A stretch of 64,000 bases of DNA, taken from NCBI GenBank assembly GCA_905331475.1, contig CAJNYU010001751.1, forward strand, positions 8,866-72,865. Reading direction: 5' to 3'. Shown here piece after piece: positions 23,260-35,217 of this stretch (its first letter is position 1; each line of letters starts with the position of its first letter). Below the pieces are notes generated by a model. It was not told the DNA's origin, ran no database searches, and was given only the letters and a program-made list of their open reading frames with translations. The DNA is from Rotaria socialis (taxonomy: Eukaryota; Rotifera; Eurotatoria; Philodinida; Philodinidae). The position numbers and the translations under genes were made by a program.

Positions 23260-26200
23260 ATGGAGAACACATCAAAGAAGTCATCATGGCTCGAATGCTT
23301 TAATGAGCCAATGGGAAGAACTTTCAAAAATGAAGCACTATTTTACGATCTTACTGATATGCAATCTACACCAATCGATAATAATAATTATACAAAAATG
23401 AATTCTGATATGGTTTTATCGCATGAGATGGATTCTAATGCGCATCATCTTTCAGTTCGAGTTTCATCTCTTGAAAACTCAAAGATTACGCGTAACAAAC
23501 AGCAAAGAACTACATTGACAAAATGTAAGTAAACATGTTTTTCTTCAATGTTTATTCAGATTAAAGGAGCTAATAATAATTATTTGTAATACGGTTTTCT
23601 CTTCTGTTGTTTTTCGGTATTTCTCTCGTTTCCTGCACGTTTCTTTGCATCGTTTCCGTCCCGTGCCATCCTTCTGGTCTTCAATACGTCGGCAGACAAC
23701 ATAAAGAGCAGAGAACATGATGACTTGGCTCATACGCTGATACGTAGACTTTAACGAGTACAAGTCAGTAAGAAAAACCAGAAAATAAGTTGCCAAACAG
23801 ACACATTTCTTTTTCTTTTCTTCTTTTCTGCTTCCTTCGTATTTCTTTTTATCGTTGCCGTCACCGTCCTTCGTCGTAATTCATAAGAGAATCTATGCTA
23901 CGCGCGTGCACGCTCATGCAGTTTGCTTTTTTTTGTTTCGCCTTTTTGGTTTGTATTCTTGTTGAGCGTAATATCGTCTCGTTTCTTTTTCGAGTTATTA
24001 TCTCTATTTCTTTTCCTTTGATACAACGTGGATTCAATACATTTTTCAGAAATATATACAAAGATTTACCTTACAAACTATTGAGCGTCTAGGAAAGAAA
24101 AAAAGAAGAAGAATGCGCATATTCACTTGTTTAAACAACTTCAGTTGAGATTGTTTAATCATTTACATGCAAACATATGCGGGGAAAGCAGAATAGTTTT
24201 CTCAGTTTGAGCGAACAAGTCTTTTTAACATTTTAGATTTGTTTATTACTTGTAAAAGAAAGCCGTCGAGCGAAAAGAAGCGCAGTTATTATTAATAGTA
24301 AGCCTTTTATGTAAGTGCAAAAGCAATGAGAGAATGCTGCCGAGTACAAAGAAAGCACAGTAATCGTCATCAGCGACTAGTAGTAATGCTATACTGTTGT
24401 TTTGTGCCTTTGTCTTTTTCCTTTTTATCTCTTTCGCATCTTCTTTTTCCTGCTTTTCTATCAGGATAGTTCTCTACAAATACACATCTATCTAGATAAC
24501 TATAAAGGCTCTATATTACTATAACCGTAGATTATATCGAATTATTTTTATTTATTAAAATTTAAACAAAACAAAAACAGAATAAATGCTCAGTAATAAG
24601 ACACGCTAAAAACATCATCGTCGAATATGTCTACAACTATGAAACAACAGCCATTCAGTCCAGTTTCTTATAACTCTTTTTCAAACGATTTTCATAATAA
24701 TCATCTTCATCGATCGTCAACAGTATCATGTGAAAATGAAAAATTATCAACATCGAATAATAATACAGAAAGTTCTTCAACATCTTCGTTAGTATCACCG
24801 TCAATATCAGTTCGAACAGGAGGAGGTTCGTATGAAAAAGAAAGCAAATATGCAAGTTTTGGAATTTTATCCATATAAATTAATGGCATTCGAATTATTT
24901 ATCGGTTTGAAAGATAATACAAAAATACTTTGTATTTTCTGTATGTATATCATATCTAGTGTTGATTTCCCCCCGCTGTAAGACGATAGTTTTAGTGAAT
25001 AGAAACACTTATCATAGTTTTCCATTGAAAAACAAAAATGGATAGTATTCAATTCTTAAATTGTATTATTTATTTTTAGGTCCAAAATCGCCCGAAGATC
25101 GACGCCGATGCGTATGTATAATTATAATCTCTTTTACATGAAAATCTACATTCGCGCTCTTTTGTCGTGTTCTTTAGGCGGTATGCAGTGATGTTGCTTC
25201 TGGGTATCACTATGGCGTTTGGAGTTGCGAAGGTAAAGATTCTAAAATGTACTTTCTGTTCGGACATCTGTACATAATATCATTCATAGGATGCAAAGCA
25301 TTTTTTAAACGAAGCATTCAAGGTACTAATGAATATATATGTCCAGCAACAAATACATGTACTATTGATAAGCATCGTCGCAAAAGTTGTCAAGCATGTC
25401 GTTTAAGACGATGCTACGAAGTCGGTATGACAAAGGGCACAACAAGACGCGAAGGAAAATATCGTAGAAAAGCTGTATCAGTTTGCAAAATAACGTCAAC
25501 GTCAAGTGCAGCAGCAAATAATGGGAATGCTAATAATCAAGATTATGGATTTTCAGTTTCAACAAATAATACACGACCAACAACAGAAACGACTTCAGGG
25601 TCTCAGCCCATTCAAAATAGTAATGTTTTAACGTCATCACAGTCACAAATTAACAAGGTAAAACATATAATTTCCAGTTTGCTTCTTTCGTAAGAACAAA
25701 ACTGACTTGTTTCTTTTATTCATTCAGACAGCAGCAGATCTCACACGGATCCCAATACCAACTGCTGAGTTTCTTTCAATTCTTTCACAAGTATCTCGTC
25801 TTAATCTATTGGCTAAAGTTGATAATAGTCGTCCATTAGATGATCAATATTTTCTTCAGTTGCTTGCAAAAGTTTTCGATCAAGAATTAGTTGTTCTTAT
25901 CAATTGGGCAAAATCTATGCCAGGTATTATACACATATATTTTTTCTCTCTAGAGAATTTTACTTTCTATAAAGAAATCTTTTTTTATTTTCCATTAGGT
26001 TATACAGAAAGTTTAACACTTGATCAACAAGTAACAATAATTGAACAAAGTTGGTTGGACACGTTAATTCTCGATATAATCGAACGATCATTAGAGCACA
26101 ATGATGATTCACTACATTTTGCTCCTGATTTTAGGATATCAAGGTAAGAAAAACAAAAGAATAGAAAATTTTAAATAACTCAATTTCTTTCGTTTAGAAA

Positions 26201-26849
26201 TCATGATCTATCAAGCCCTGTTCTAAGTTCAATATGTACAAATTTATTTAATATTCTTCACGTATTTAAGGATCCACATACAATCCATGAAGAATTCATT
26301 TCTCTTAAAGCAACAATGCTTATTAATTCAATTCCAGCAAATATAACGTCAACTAAGGCTTTTCGTTTATTAACAAATCAAATCTATCAGGCATTACAAT
26401 ATACATGCGATTCAAATCTGAGTGTCTATCATGATAATTATATTCGTCATACGACACTGTTACTACAAATACCACATATTAAAATGTTAAGCTCAAAATT
26501 AATCAAACTATTTTTACATATGCGCACTAATGATTTACTGCCTCAAGCTGATCTTTTATTGGAAATGCTTGATGCACAAGATACAATGGATATATCATTT
26601 AACATGAATGTAAATAATCTTTCATCGAATACAGAAAATTGTACTCAAAATTCCTTAATAAGTAATAATATATCGTCAACATCATTTGAGATCGACGATT
26701 CATCGATGTATTCAGATCAATACTCAAATATGTTACCCATAAATATTGATAAAAATAATTTATCTGAAAAAAATTCACCGACGACACCAGTACTTCCATT
26801 TTATAAACAAATACCAAACAAATGTACAACAGCTGAGCATCTTTTTTAA
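23260..26849 (+). CDS. NR3A: Estrogen-receptor-like nuclear receptor (NR3A type)
   Basis: Eight exons join in phase to 645 residues: 23260-23524, 24601-24825 (borders tentative), 25080-25111, 25178-25232, 25290-25657, 25728-25923, 25999-26143 and 26198-26849. The DNA-binding domain (residues 174-239) has all eight zinc cysteines, the P-box CEGCKAFF and a D-box CPATNTC. Both are of estrogen-receptor type, which predicts binding to ERE-like half-sites as a dimer. The ligand-binding domain (about 320-555) has [10 protein letters not shown], then FAPDF, then an AF-2 helix DLLLEML. Glu368 and Arg410 match human ERa Glu353 and Arg394, which hold the steroid A-ring. Leu533 stands where His524 would be and Ala546 where Tyr537 would be. 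Long Asn/Ser-rich N- and C-terminal tails are unlike vertebrate receptors. Family assignment is firm; hormone response is unknown. Confidence 0.9.
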
Positions 26850-29562
26850 CAAGAAAAAAAAGACATTTCTTCGTATTGAAGATATTTAACTGCTCAATTC
26901 GATATCACTCTTATAGATAAATATAATTTTTGTTTTTCGTTTTGCTCAAACTGGCATATTCATCTCAAAATACTCAGATGAAATTTTCGAATAGGGCAAT
27001 TATTCATTTCTCATTTTTTTCCGAGATAAATACTGTATTATCTGGACTTTATAAAAACCCGGTTCGACACCAACTCGGTGTTATTTTGTTTTGTTTGTCT
27101 TAAAAACTCAATCTTGTCTGGTTTTCTTTTCCTATTTTTGTTTGTTTGTTTGTTTGTGATCATATATATATATATATACAGAGAGAGAGAGAGAAAAAAA
27201 AAAGAAAACGTGCGTATTGTACGTGGAGCATAGTGCTCAGTTTGTTTTAATTTTAAAAAAGTCACACATAATAAAGTTTACTTTCACATAAAAAGCAGTT
27301 TCCTGCTGTATTATTAAACAGAACACAAATTTCTATTGTAATGTTCTGTAGATGACGAAATAAAAATGTCAAAAATGAAATCATGGAGTAGTTAGTTATA
27401 GCATGTATGCATATAAGCTTATCAGTGCAAAAAAATACCCTTGTAATTGCTGTCTACTAGCCAAAGGTGTGAAGTAAGAAGAACAATTTTTTCTTAATAG
27501 AGTACCTCTTCACCGTTATAGTGAATCATTGAAAGAAAAACACGCGTATTTTTCTAAAATAACCATTTTATTTTTCAAAATAATCTGTTACAATTATGTC
27601 GCTGTTTGAATCGTAAGCGCACTATGATAGTAATAAACTTCGGGGTTTGAACAAAAGTCATAGTGACATTAAAAGTCATATATTATTTGAAATATGTTAA
27701 CTACATTAATTAAATAAAGTCTAAAATAGAATCATTATGTAAACTACTTGATATAGATTTCAGTTCTCTGCTGAATAGATTGTGATCGACAAAACGAATA
27801 ATACTGCTTTTACAAGATTAAAATATCTTCAATACGAAAAAGGAAACAAGCTGGCGTGAGAAGACAGCATAATAATAAACAGTCTGGCGTAGTGAACGGT
27901 ACTTTTTCGCTAAACATGAAAAACATTCTAATAGTTATTTTATCTTAAATGAACATGGATTTGAGCTTGTTGACTTAATAAGAAATTTATATATAGCTTT
28001 ATGATTATTTCCCTTGAGGTTTTCGTGTTTGTTTAAGAAATGAATGCCATAAAAAATCATTAAAATATAACAATAACAAAAAAATAAGCACACGAAGTAA
28101 AATGAATTTAGATTGTAACACAAGAAAAATCTTTAGTTAATTAAAAGATTCAAGCATAGAACGATATTTTTTGTTGAATAATAATAAAATACTGCTCATT
28201 GATGGACTATCGAAGTTAAAATAGTAGAGATATTCATAAATTCTACCAATCTATAACACATACCGACTACTCAGTGTTTACATGATATTGTTTCGAGTCA
28301 TTTATCAATCGAATTATGAACATATCTATTGTTTAGTTGATTATGAAATTTTAAAGTTTATGTACATTTTTTATTAATTTTAAAAGCTAGATAGATGAAG
28401 GAATATCAGGTGAAAACTATATTTAATCTTGATAATCTTTTATAGTTATAATATAGAAAAGCTACTGATATTATGTTGAGTAAGCCTAATAAAAATAATC
28501 GGTCAATATTTTGTCGATGTCAAATAATCAGCTCCATCATAACTAAACATCTGCATTGACGAAGTAAATTATATTGCCAAATGACGTTTCTGATAATAAA
28601 TGATTCTTGTTGCATGCTATCATTTGTATGCATGACAACTAATAGCTTATCAACTAGATTATATTATTATATTACATTCTTGAAAATTTTCTTTATTAAA
28701 TAACTAAATAATTCCTCTTTTCCTCTAATCGAAAAGCTTATTCAATATAAAAACAAATTTATATGCGTCATATATTTTCACTTTTTTTCGGCTGATAAAT
28801 AAAAACAACAGTACATATAAAAAATACAATGTTACATGACACATTGTCATTTAGCATCTTTAACAATGAATTATGACACGGTCGTTTTTCCAAAAAGCGA
28901 CGTCAAAGAAATATGGAAAAAATATAATGATGGAAATCAGTTCGCTATTATCCTTGTCGTGCTCTTTGACAATTTTTACGTTCTTTTTAAACTGGATGGT
29001 ATGTATAATGGTGCAGGTTTTTACTCAAGGACAAATCAATACTTTAGAAATTATATGTTGTAGAATTCCTGTACTTACAAAATCTGCAGATTCATTATAT
29101 TTTCAAATTTAAAGAAGTTGAGAATGCACAAAAACACTTTAATCCATACGTTAAAACAAGCAAAGAATGGTGTTTTGTTGTATCACTATGGTCCGAAGTC
29201 TTATTAGAGTTTAATCATTTACAAAAAATCCTAATAGTTTATTAGAATCATTAGCATTTATTAACGAGTCAGACAACAATCAAGTCGTATCCCATTATTC
29301 TAAAATAAATATACATGACTTACGACTTTTTACATCCTTTTATAAATGTAAAATAAGATTTATTAAAATTAAAAATGTTTTACTGTATTTGAATTCGAAA
29401 TTTTCCTTAACAAAAATAAATGCATAATTATTTCTACTCTTTATTGCTTAATATTACAATGCATTTGATCTTCGAATAAACGATTCTCAGCACAATGCAA
29501 ATAATACGCTAATAGAATATATTTTTTGTGTCGCTTTATACCTTGAAGATTTGACTCTCAAG
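26850..29562. other. Gene-poor AT-rich DNA downstream of the receptor
   Basis: The first few hundred bases are likely 3' UTR; an AATAAA lies near 27270. Overlapping ORFs at 28836-29112 have no motif I recognise and overlap in two frames, which argues against real coding. Confidence 0.45.
27138..27203. repeat. Compound microsatellite (GTTT)n, (AT)n, (GA)n
   Basis: Runs of TTTG, then TA, then GA, then poly-A follow each other without a break. The short minus-strand ORF across it is an artefact of the repeats. Confidence 0.8.
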
Positions 29563-29564
29563 TA

Positions 29565-29902
29565 GGAGTGTCACATTTTTAATTTAAAATTCATATTGGT
29601 TAAATTTTGAAAATTAGTAGATAAACTTATTTTTTGACTTGATTACTATTATTTCAAGTCAAATTCGAGTATGTTTCTTGTTTTCTAAAGTTAAAGCTAG
29701 TCATTGTTCTACGAATCGTACTATTAAATATATTTTTATGAGTATCCCGGTATTTTCAAGACGAAAGATGACGAATCCTGCATAAACTGTAGAGAAATTT
29801 TGACTAATATGAACAAATAGTAGCCTAAAATGCTAGGTTCTTCTCTCATTTAGTATTTACTACTGTGAAAGTCACGTATTTACCTCATAGCAATGATGAG
29901 TA
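29565..29902 (+). mobile_element. TA-type element, copy 2, truncated
   Basis: Begins TA-GGAGTGTCACATTT like copy 1 and follows its core through TTTACTACTGTGAAAG. The match fails near 29902 without reaching the second terminus. The sequence beyond soon becomes the broken ART/TPR gene, so the truncation may mark a rearrangement junction. Confidence 0.7.
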
Positions 29903-29949
29903 TTCTCAATATGATCGTACCTGATCAAACTTGTAGCCAATATGTGAAA

Positions 29950-30949
29950 ATGAGCTGCCTGAAACATAAGTTCAAAGTACTCTTTATGCTCGGTTCAATT
30001 TTTCGGTTGAACGAGATCTATCATCATATAATGCAACAATGTCGATCACTCGAATGACATTATGTAGTGATCATGGCAACGATCTCAAACAACTGTATGA
30101 TCACATAAAGAACGTATACGACAGAGCGGAAATGAATCTTCTCTCTCTCTCTCTCTCTTGGTGATGTGGTAAGAAACATGGGAAAATTCGATCTCGTCGA
30201 AAAGTACTATCGTCGATGGTTGAGCAAACTTCCATCGAATGATCCCTCTCTTTGTGTGTTGCATCAACGTCTTGGTGTGGTTGCTGACGACAAAGGTGAG
30301 TATGATACGAGTCTCAAATGGTACCAGAAATCACTCGAGACGAAGATGCGAACTCATCGATCATATCATGTCAATATTGGTAACACACACAATAGCATCA
30401 TTGCAGTTCATCGAAATAAAGGTGATCGTTGTCGAGCACTCGAATGCTACAATCGAGCCATGTTACTCTTCAGACAAGCACACGATGAGCATCGCCCATA
30501 TGTGCCCCCCCCCCTTTTTACAATAACATTGGCAACATCTATCAAGAAGAGAATAAGTATTTTGAAGCGCTCGACTTCAATGAGAAGTCACTTGATATTC
30601 ACGAGAAGCATCTACCAGCGGATCATCCTGATATGGGTGGATCGTACAACAATATTGGCATTGTTCATCATTGTCTCGGTCATTATGGTCTCGCATTGAA
30701 TCATTACAATCGATCACTTAAAATCAGATTGAAGTCACTTCCTGGTCAACATTCCGATATTGCAATGGCCTACAGAAACATGGGTCCTGTGTATGAATAC
30801 AGGGATGAATTAGAACAGGCATTGATATATATGAAGAAGGCTCAGACAATCTATGAAGTAGCATTGCCGTTTAATTATCCTAACGTAGTAAATATAAAGG
30901 ATGATGTTAAAAGAGTAGAAGATAAATTAAAAATGAAGAAAAAGAATTA
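29950..30949 (+). pseudogene. Broken ADP-ribosyltransferase/TPR (kinesin-light-chain-like repeat) gene, 3' part
   Basis: One frame near 29975 reads KVLFMLGSIFRLNEIYHH, resembling the end of an arginine-specific ART domain. A frameshift near 30025 leads to a frame covering about 30035-30500. This frame contains TPR units such as RLGVVADDKGEYDTSLKWYQ and ends in a long C run at about 30502-30514. After the run the frame shifts again to GSYNNIGIVHHCLGHYGLA and further TPR units, stopping at 30949. A CT microsatellite inside the frame adds an LSLSLS stretch. The TPRs are the kinesin-light-chain kind, about 42 residues each. The 5' ART part is missing; the truncated element at 29565-29902 lies there instead. 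ART/TPR fusions are common in bdelloids as I recall. It is non-functional unless the C-run length is an assembly error. Confidence 0.75.
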
Positions 30950-31152
30950 ATAATGATAATAATCTGCGCCCTACTCATTTGTTTATTAAAGGCGTCTTCG
31001 AAAAGTGAGAGACTGGAAAATATGTGAAAAATCGATGTTACTCTATGAAGAAAACAGCGCTTCCAAGCGAAGCAAAAGTGAACAGCGGGGAGGGGGAGGG
31101 CGGAACACATGGTTTTCGAGAATCAATATGGGATAGGGTAAGAAATCATAAT

Positions 31153-31620
31153 GGACGGGGGACGTTAGCAGCCGAAATCGGCCCCTGTCCAAACACAACT
31201 TTTTCGTTTTCATTATGGTAGTTTTGACGCTACATCAACATTTTAAGCCACATTTAATCATTATTTCAAATCTAGACATCATCTGCATTACTTTTTCTAT
31301 TGCACTAAAATCCACTGTGTTTCCTTTGGGTGGGGAGCCAATCATTTTAATGAAATATTTCAATTATCATAGTTTATACTTATCTTAATTTACCCGCCGG
31401 ATTGTAGCCCTTTTCACGCTCTCTTTCTCTCTTTCTCTGATGGGGTGTCAACATACGAGAAAAGCTACTGAATTCTATTTGACACCGTGGGCATATCATA
31501 CAAAAGATCTAGTAAAGGTGCATACCGATAATGATATTTTTCGCGAAAGATTTTACGTTAGGCAACAATGTCGGTCCACTCTTATTTATATATCATTCGA
31601 TAGAGACTTTCGAGATCTAA
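31153..31620 (+). repeat. Left terminal inverted repeat
   Basis: Includes a pyrimidine tract (CTCTCTTTCTCTCTTTCTCTG near 31419-31439) and TTTACCCGCCGG. The ORF running through it is a passenger, because its reverse image appears in the right arm. Confidence 0.85.
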
Positions 31621-31860
31621 AAGATGATGATGAATGCCTCACAGAGAAGTATAAGTAAGGGGATACAGTATTGTGTTGATCCGAAGTTTAGGGATTCCTC
31701 GCAGCTAGTATCTATAAGAAAAACGGAGGGTGAAATTTTTGTCTAATTTTGAAGTATAAACTAGGATTAGGTCAGAGCCCTTGAAGTTCAGTTTATTCTT
31801 TTGAAAACAGTTTTGTTTTACGTATGTTTATAAAGAGTGAGTGTTGAAATGTTTATGTTA

Positions 31861-32336
31861 ACGAGTATCATTGTGAATCAGCATCATCGGACAAATCATA
31901 GAAATCTGAGATTTGTATCGACTCTGTGGCTAAGTTCTTGTATTCGGTCGATGGTATATGACGCTGTTGTGTTTGCCATCGTTGGTGGGAAAGAAATCAA
32001 ATAGCTGAAGCTATATGACTGCAACTGCCGAGAAATCGTGCACCAGTGAAGCAATCGCACCACCAGCCTAGAATTGCTTGATCAGTAAAATGTTGGATGA
32101 TAAGTAATTCGATATCTATGTGCGGATTGAATAGGAATACAGATCAAATTGGGAATCATTTTACATGGGTGTACACTGTAAGCTACGTCACTGGTTAGAT
32201 TGGTAGTTGAGCAGCGCTCTTCAACATAAGAACGTGTTCGTTTCAATTGAAGGACACCTATAAAAATAGATAGTTGGTAGAAATTAAATGAAGATTTGTT
32301 ACCGAAAGTGAGATCTTCTAGACCGTCTTGTGTCAT
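31861..32336 (-). pseudogene. Decayed SWIM-type zinc-finger protein of the transposon
   Basis: Starting at 32336 on the minus strand, MTQDGLEDLTF continues after a putative intron (acceptor near 32259) into GVLQLKRTRSYVEERCS. A frameshift near 32080 leads to WWCDCFTGARFLGSCSHI, a CxC...CxH SWIM motif. An in-frame TGA then replaces an expected Trp in AI(W)FLS, and the frame ends with SDDADSQ and a stop near 31874. SWIM domains bind DNA or protein and accompany several eukaryotic transposases. At least one frameshift and one stop make it non-functional. It lies downstream of the transposase on the same strand. Confidence 0.65.
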
Positions 32337-32403
32337 AATAGGAAAACCATCTATGATTTCTGTAAGATTAATTATTTCCCATAGAGAAAACAGCCTGATT
32401 AGA

Positions 32404-34781
32404 TTATTTTCTTCTAAGAGCTATAAATAAGGATATGATACAAATTGCAGAAAAAGTAATGTTAAAAATAGTTACGAGTTGAATTTTATTTTTTTGTTGG
32501 CGTAATTGCATTATTTGTACATCTATTTCTTCATCTTCCAGTTTAGATCTTGTCATAGGTGGTTGATAATGATTGATGAGAGCGCAAGCAATTGACATAT
32601 CAGATTCTAAGTACACTAGGGACGAGTTTTGAAGGGTATTCGCAAAGTACTTAAATTGTTTGAGACAATGGTTAGCGGCTTCCACGACCCAGCGTATTTT
32701 TCTGATGCATCTTGATTCATTAGCTTCTTCGGCTGAACATTGACGTCTGTCATCGAGAAATGATGGTATAGTAGCCTCCAACCCAAAAACTTTCATAACA
32801 CCGATAGAGTCCCTAAAACCTCTATCAGCCACCAGTATGTCATACTAAAGAAGAAAATTATATTAAGGTTTTCATTAGAAAAATAGTTATTACTTCTTTT
32901 AACCAACTTAGAATGTTATCGGTATTGCGAAGTAAAATATCTTTCATTATCGCAGCATCGCTGTTGTTAAAATCAGACATAAAAGGTACGATACAAGCCA
33001 CGACATAATCTGTAGTTGTTACAATCATCATTGACTTTAATAAGGATCTTTTCTTATATAAGTTTAAAATCTTTCTTTGAAATTCATTATTTTCAGATTT
33101 ATAAAATGTAACATAAAATAAATTCATTGCAGAAAGCAATTATTTCACCTGAATATAAAGATACGTTTCATGAAAAATAATTATTGCTGCATCAGTACTA
33201 TCACCACCACACATTAGTTCTCGAGCTATTGCTGTGGTATGGCGATCAATAACATCTTGACGAATAATATGTCAAAAACCTAAATTATCTGGTACAAAAC
33301 TCTTTACAATAGCTTGACACGCACTATTTATAATTCGAGACACTGTCCGTTTGTCTGCTATTTGAAACATGCAAGCTAATAGTCTATTTGAAATACCAAG
33401 ACGAAGTTTACATAAATAAATGCCGATCGCAGTTCTTATCGATCGATTGCACGAGGGGCGAATAGTAGATGAAGAAGTGATTTGGACAAACTCATTAAAG
33501 TTGTCTCTTGAGAGACTAGTTAATAAACGATATTCATCATCATTAAGATCGCTTGGGTCATCGAAACTAAATCTTTTCTTGCCATTTTCAAATAAGTTCT
33601 GAGCTTTTATTAAAAGAAGTTGAATATTTGATGAGCTTAATTCTCTATATCGTATTGAGAAAGGTTTAATCTGATCAACAGCTTCTTTCAATAATAGATG
33701 GTTAATTAAATGACCTCAGCAACATCGTGCCCCTTCTGGTATCCAAATATTGCGCGAAAAAAATATAAAATCTCTATCCTCAGATGTAATTTTCATCGCA
33801 TGATCACGAAGATTTTCACGACAAACACAGTATTTCCTAGTGACAATACATTACACATCTGTTTTCTTCATTATTTTTTTTTCTTACGTATGGGAAGAGG
33901 AAGTCGCATTTAGCTGTAACTTAACTACTTGATGGTTTGTAGTTGTAATCAAAGTTGGATTTTCCACGGTTGTTAAACGAGGCGAATCGCCAGTTTGAAC
34001 CTGAACGTTCATAAACTCATACGTGAAAACAAAACGTCAACACAAAAACAATCGTATAAAAACAAATTACCGAATCACTATTCGAATCATCATCGATCAT
34101 TACTATCCCAGGTCAATGATTCCGGAGGACGGATACTGTAGGAACCGGCCGGAAAGATGCGGAAAAATCACCGTATCTGGCCGGACGGCACGGGAAAGCA
34201 CTGGAAACTGGAAGCAGTATTCCAGTTGGAAGTTACCGGATTTTTTTCCTGTGGATTCCGGTCAGTTTCCTGTGTTTTCCGGTCAGTTTTCTGTGTTTTA
34301 CATCTGGAAGNATCTGGCCGGACGGCACGGGAAAGCACTGGAAACTGGAAGCAGTATTCCAGTTGGAAGTTACCGGATTTTTTTCCTGTGGATTCCGGTC
34401 AGTTTCCTGTGTTTTCCGGTCAGTTTTCTGGGTTTTACATCTGGAAGTCGATCGGAATCTACAGGAAGAAAATCCGGTAACTTCCAGCTGGAATACTGCT
34501 TCCACTTTCCAGCGCTTTCCTGTGCTTTCCGGCCGTTTCCCGCCGTACGTCCACGACCTGGGTATATCAGTTTCGAAATGATCAATGATTGAAGAGAGTT
34601 CTGAATTTTCATTTTCCCACTTTATGTATAAATGTCGGCAAACATTGCACACCTTTTGATCGTTAGAAAATGATTTAAGAGTACGAATTGACATAAACAT
34701 TCTGAGGCATGGTGACTTCAGTAGTCGGACACAAGGCCTACGGTTGAGACGAGCGCCACACGAATAACAACGTTCATTCAT
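32404..34781 (-). pseudogene. Decayed DDE transposase (C4 finger, HTH, DDE_Tnp_4 type)
   Basis: From 34781 the minus strand reads a four-cysteine finger (CYSCGARL...CNVCRHLY), interrupted by an inserted element at 34107-34562. Further exons follow at about 33888-34015 (VQVQTGDSPRLTTVENPT), 33149-33836, 32890-33100 and 32404-32840. The third exon has a second Cys cluster and an HTH segment (TAIGIYLCKLRLGISNRL). The catalytic part follows: ETYLYIQ, DILVADRGFRD and IRWVVEAANHCLKQF. The second Asp (ADRGF) and the Glu (WVVE) are present. The first Asp, expected just before GTYLYIQ, is His. TGA stops sit at 33716-33718 and 33272-33274, and the acceptor near 33095 seems lost. The enzyme would have cut and joined DNA at the element ends; this copy cannot. 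Confidence 0.8.
34107..34562. mobile_element. Inserted foldback element inside the transposase
   Basis: Ends are CCCAGGTC and GACCTGGG, flanked on both sides by TAT. Inside are two tandem units of about 170 bp (words such as CTGGCCGGACGGCACGGGAA and GTCAGTTTCCTGTGTTTTCC) followed by an inverted partial unit. It is far more GC-rich than its surroundings. A single N sits at the unit junction near 34311. Removing the element and one TAT restores the host frame. The long ORFs across it on both strands come from the repeats and are not genes. Confidence 0.8.
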
Positions 34782-35217
34782 TGTAATCGTTTGTGTATTA
34801 AACGTTCACAATAGTGATACACACAAAGACAGTGACCTTAGATGAAATGTCTGCCTTAATTCTCGATTAGTTTATATATAACCGGATCATTACACATTAT
34901 TATATAATGAAACGCACCATGATTTTTTTCTTTCTACGATGTATGACTCAACTAGTAGAGCGAAACACTATACAGCCAATAGCACATGGATTTCGTAATA
35001 AAGTAATGTTCTCAACAAATTTCTTTCAATTGAAAAAAAGACGTATACTGCATAATAAGATAATTCCATTTATTCATCCATGCTACTAACAACAATATAG
35101 GTAAATACAAATTAGAATATTGATCCAACGACAAAGAAACGCCGACCAAAATTCACAATCAAAAAAAGCGAAATCGTCTTTCTGCACACTTTTCATATGT
35201 TTTTTATCATTATTTGA

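Noticed and set aside
28836..29112. Two overlapping ORFs of 75 and 79 codons
   Set aside because: They overlap in different frames, have no family motif and no plausible splice partners.
30166..30699. A start codon at 30166 for the TPR protein
   Set aside because: The codon there is GTG inside a frame that stays open upstream to about 30030, so it is an internal position in a broken gene.
31440..31658. 72-codon ORF on the plus strand
   Set aside because: It lies mainly inside the left terminal inverted repeat; the same sequence appears inverted in the right arm, and no protein motif is visible.
34023..34781. Long overlapping ORFs on both strands (up to 189 codons)
   Set aside because: Apart from the short cysteine-rich part on the minus strand (about 34563-34781), they are translations of tandem and inverted units of the inserted element.
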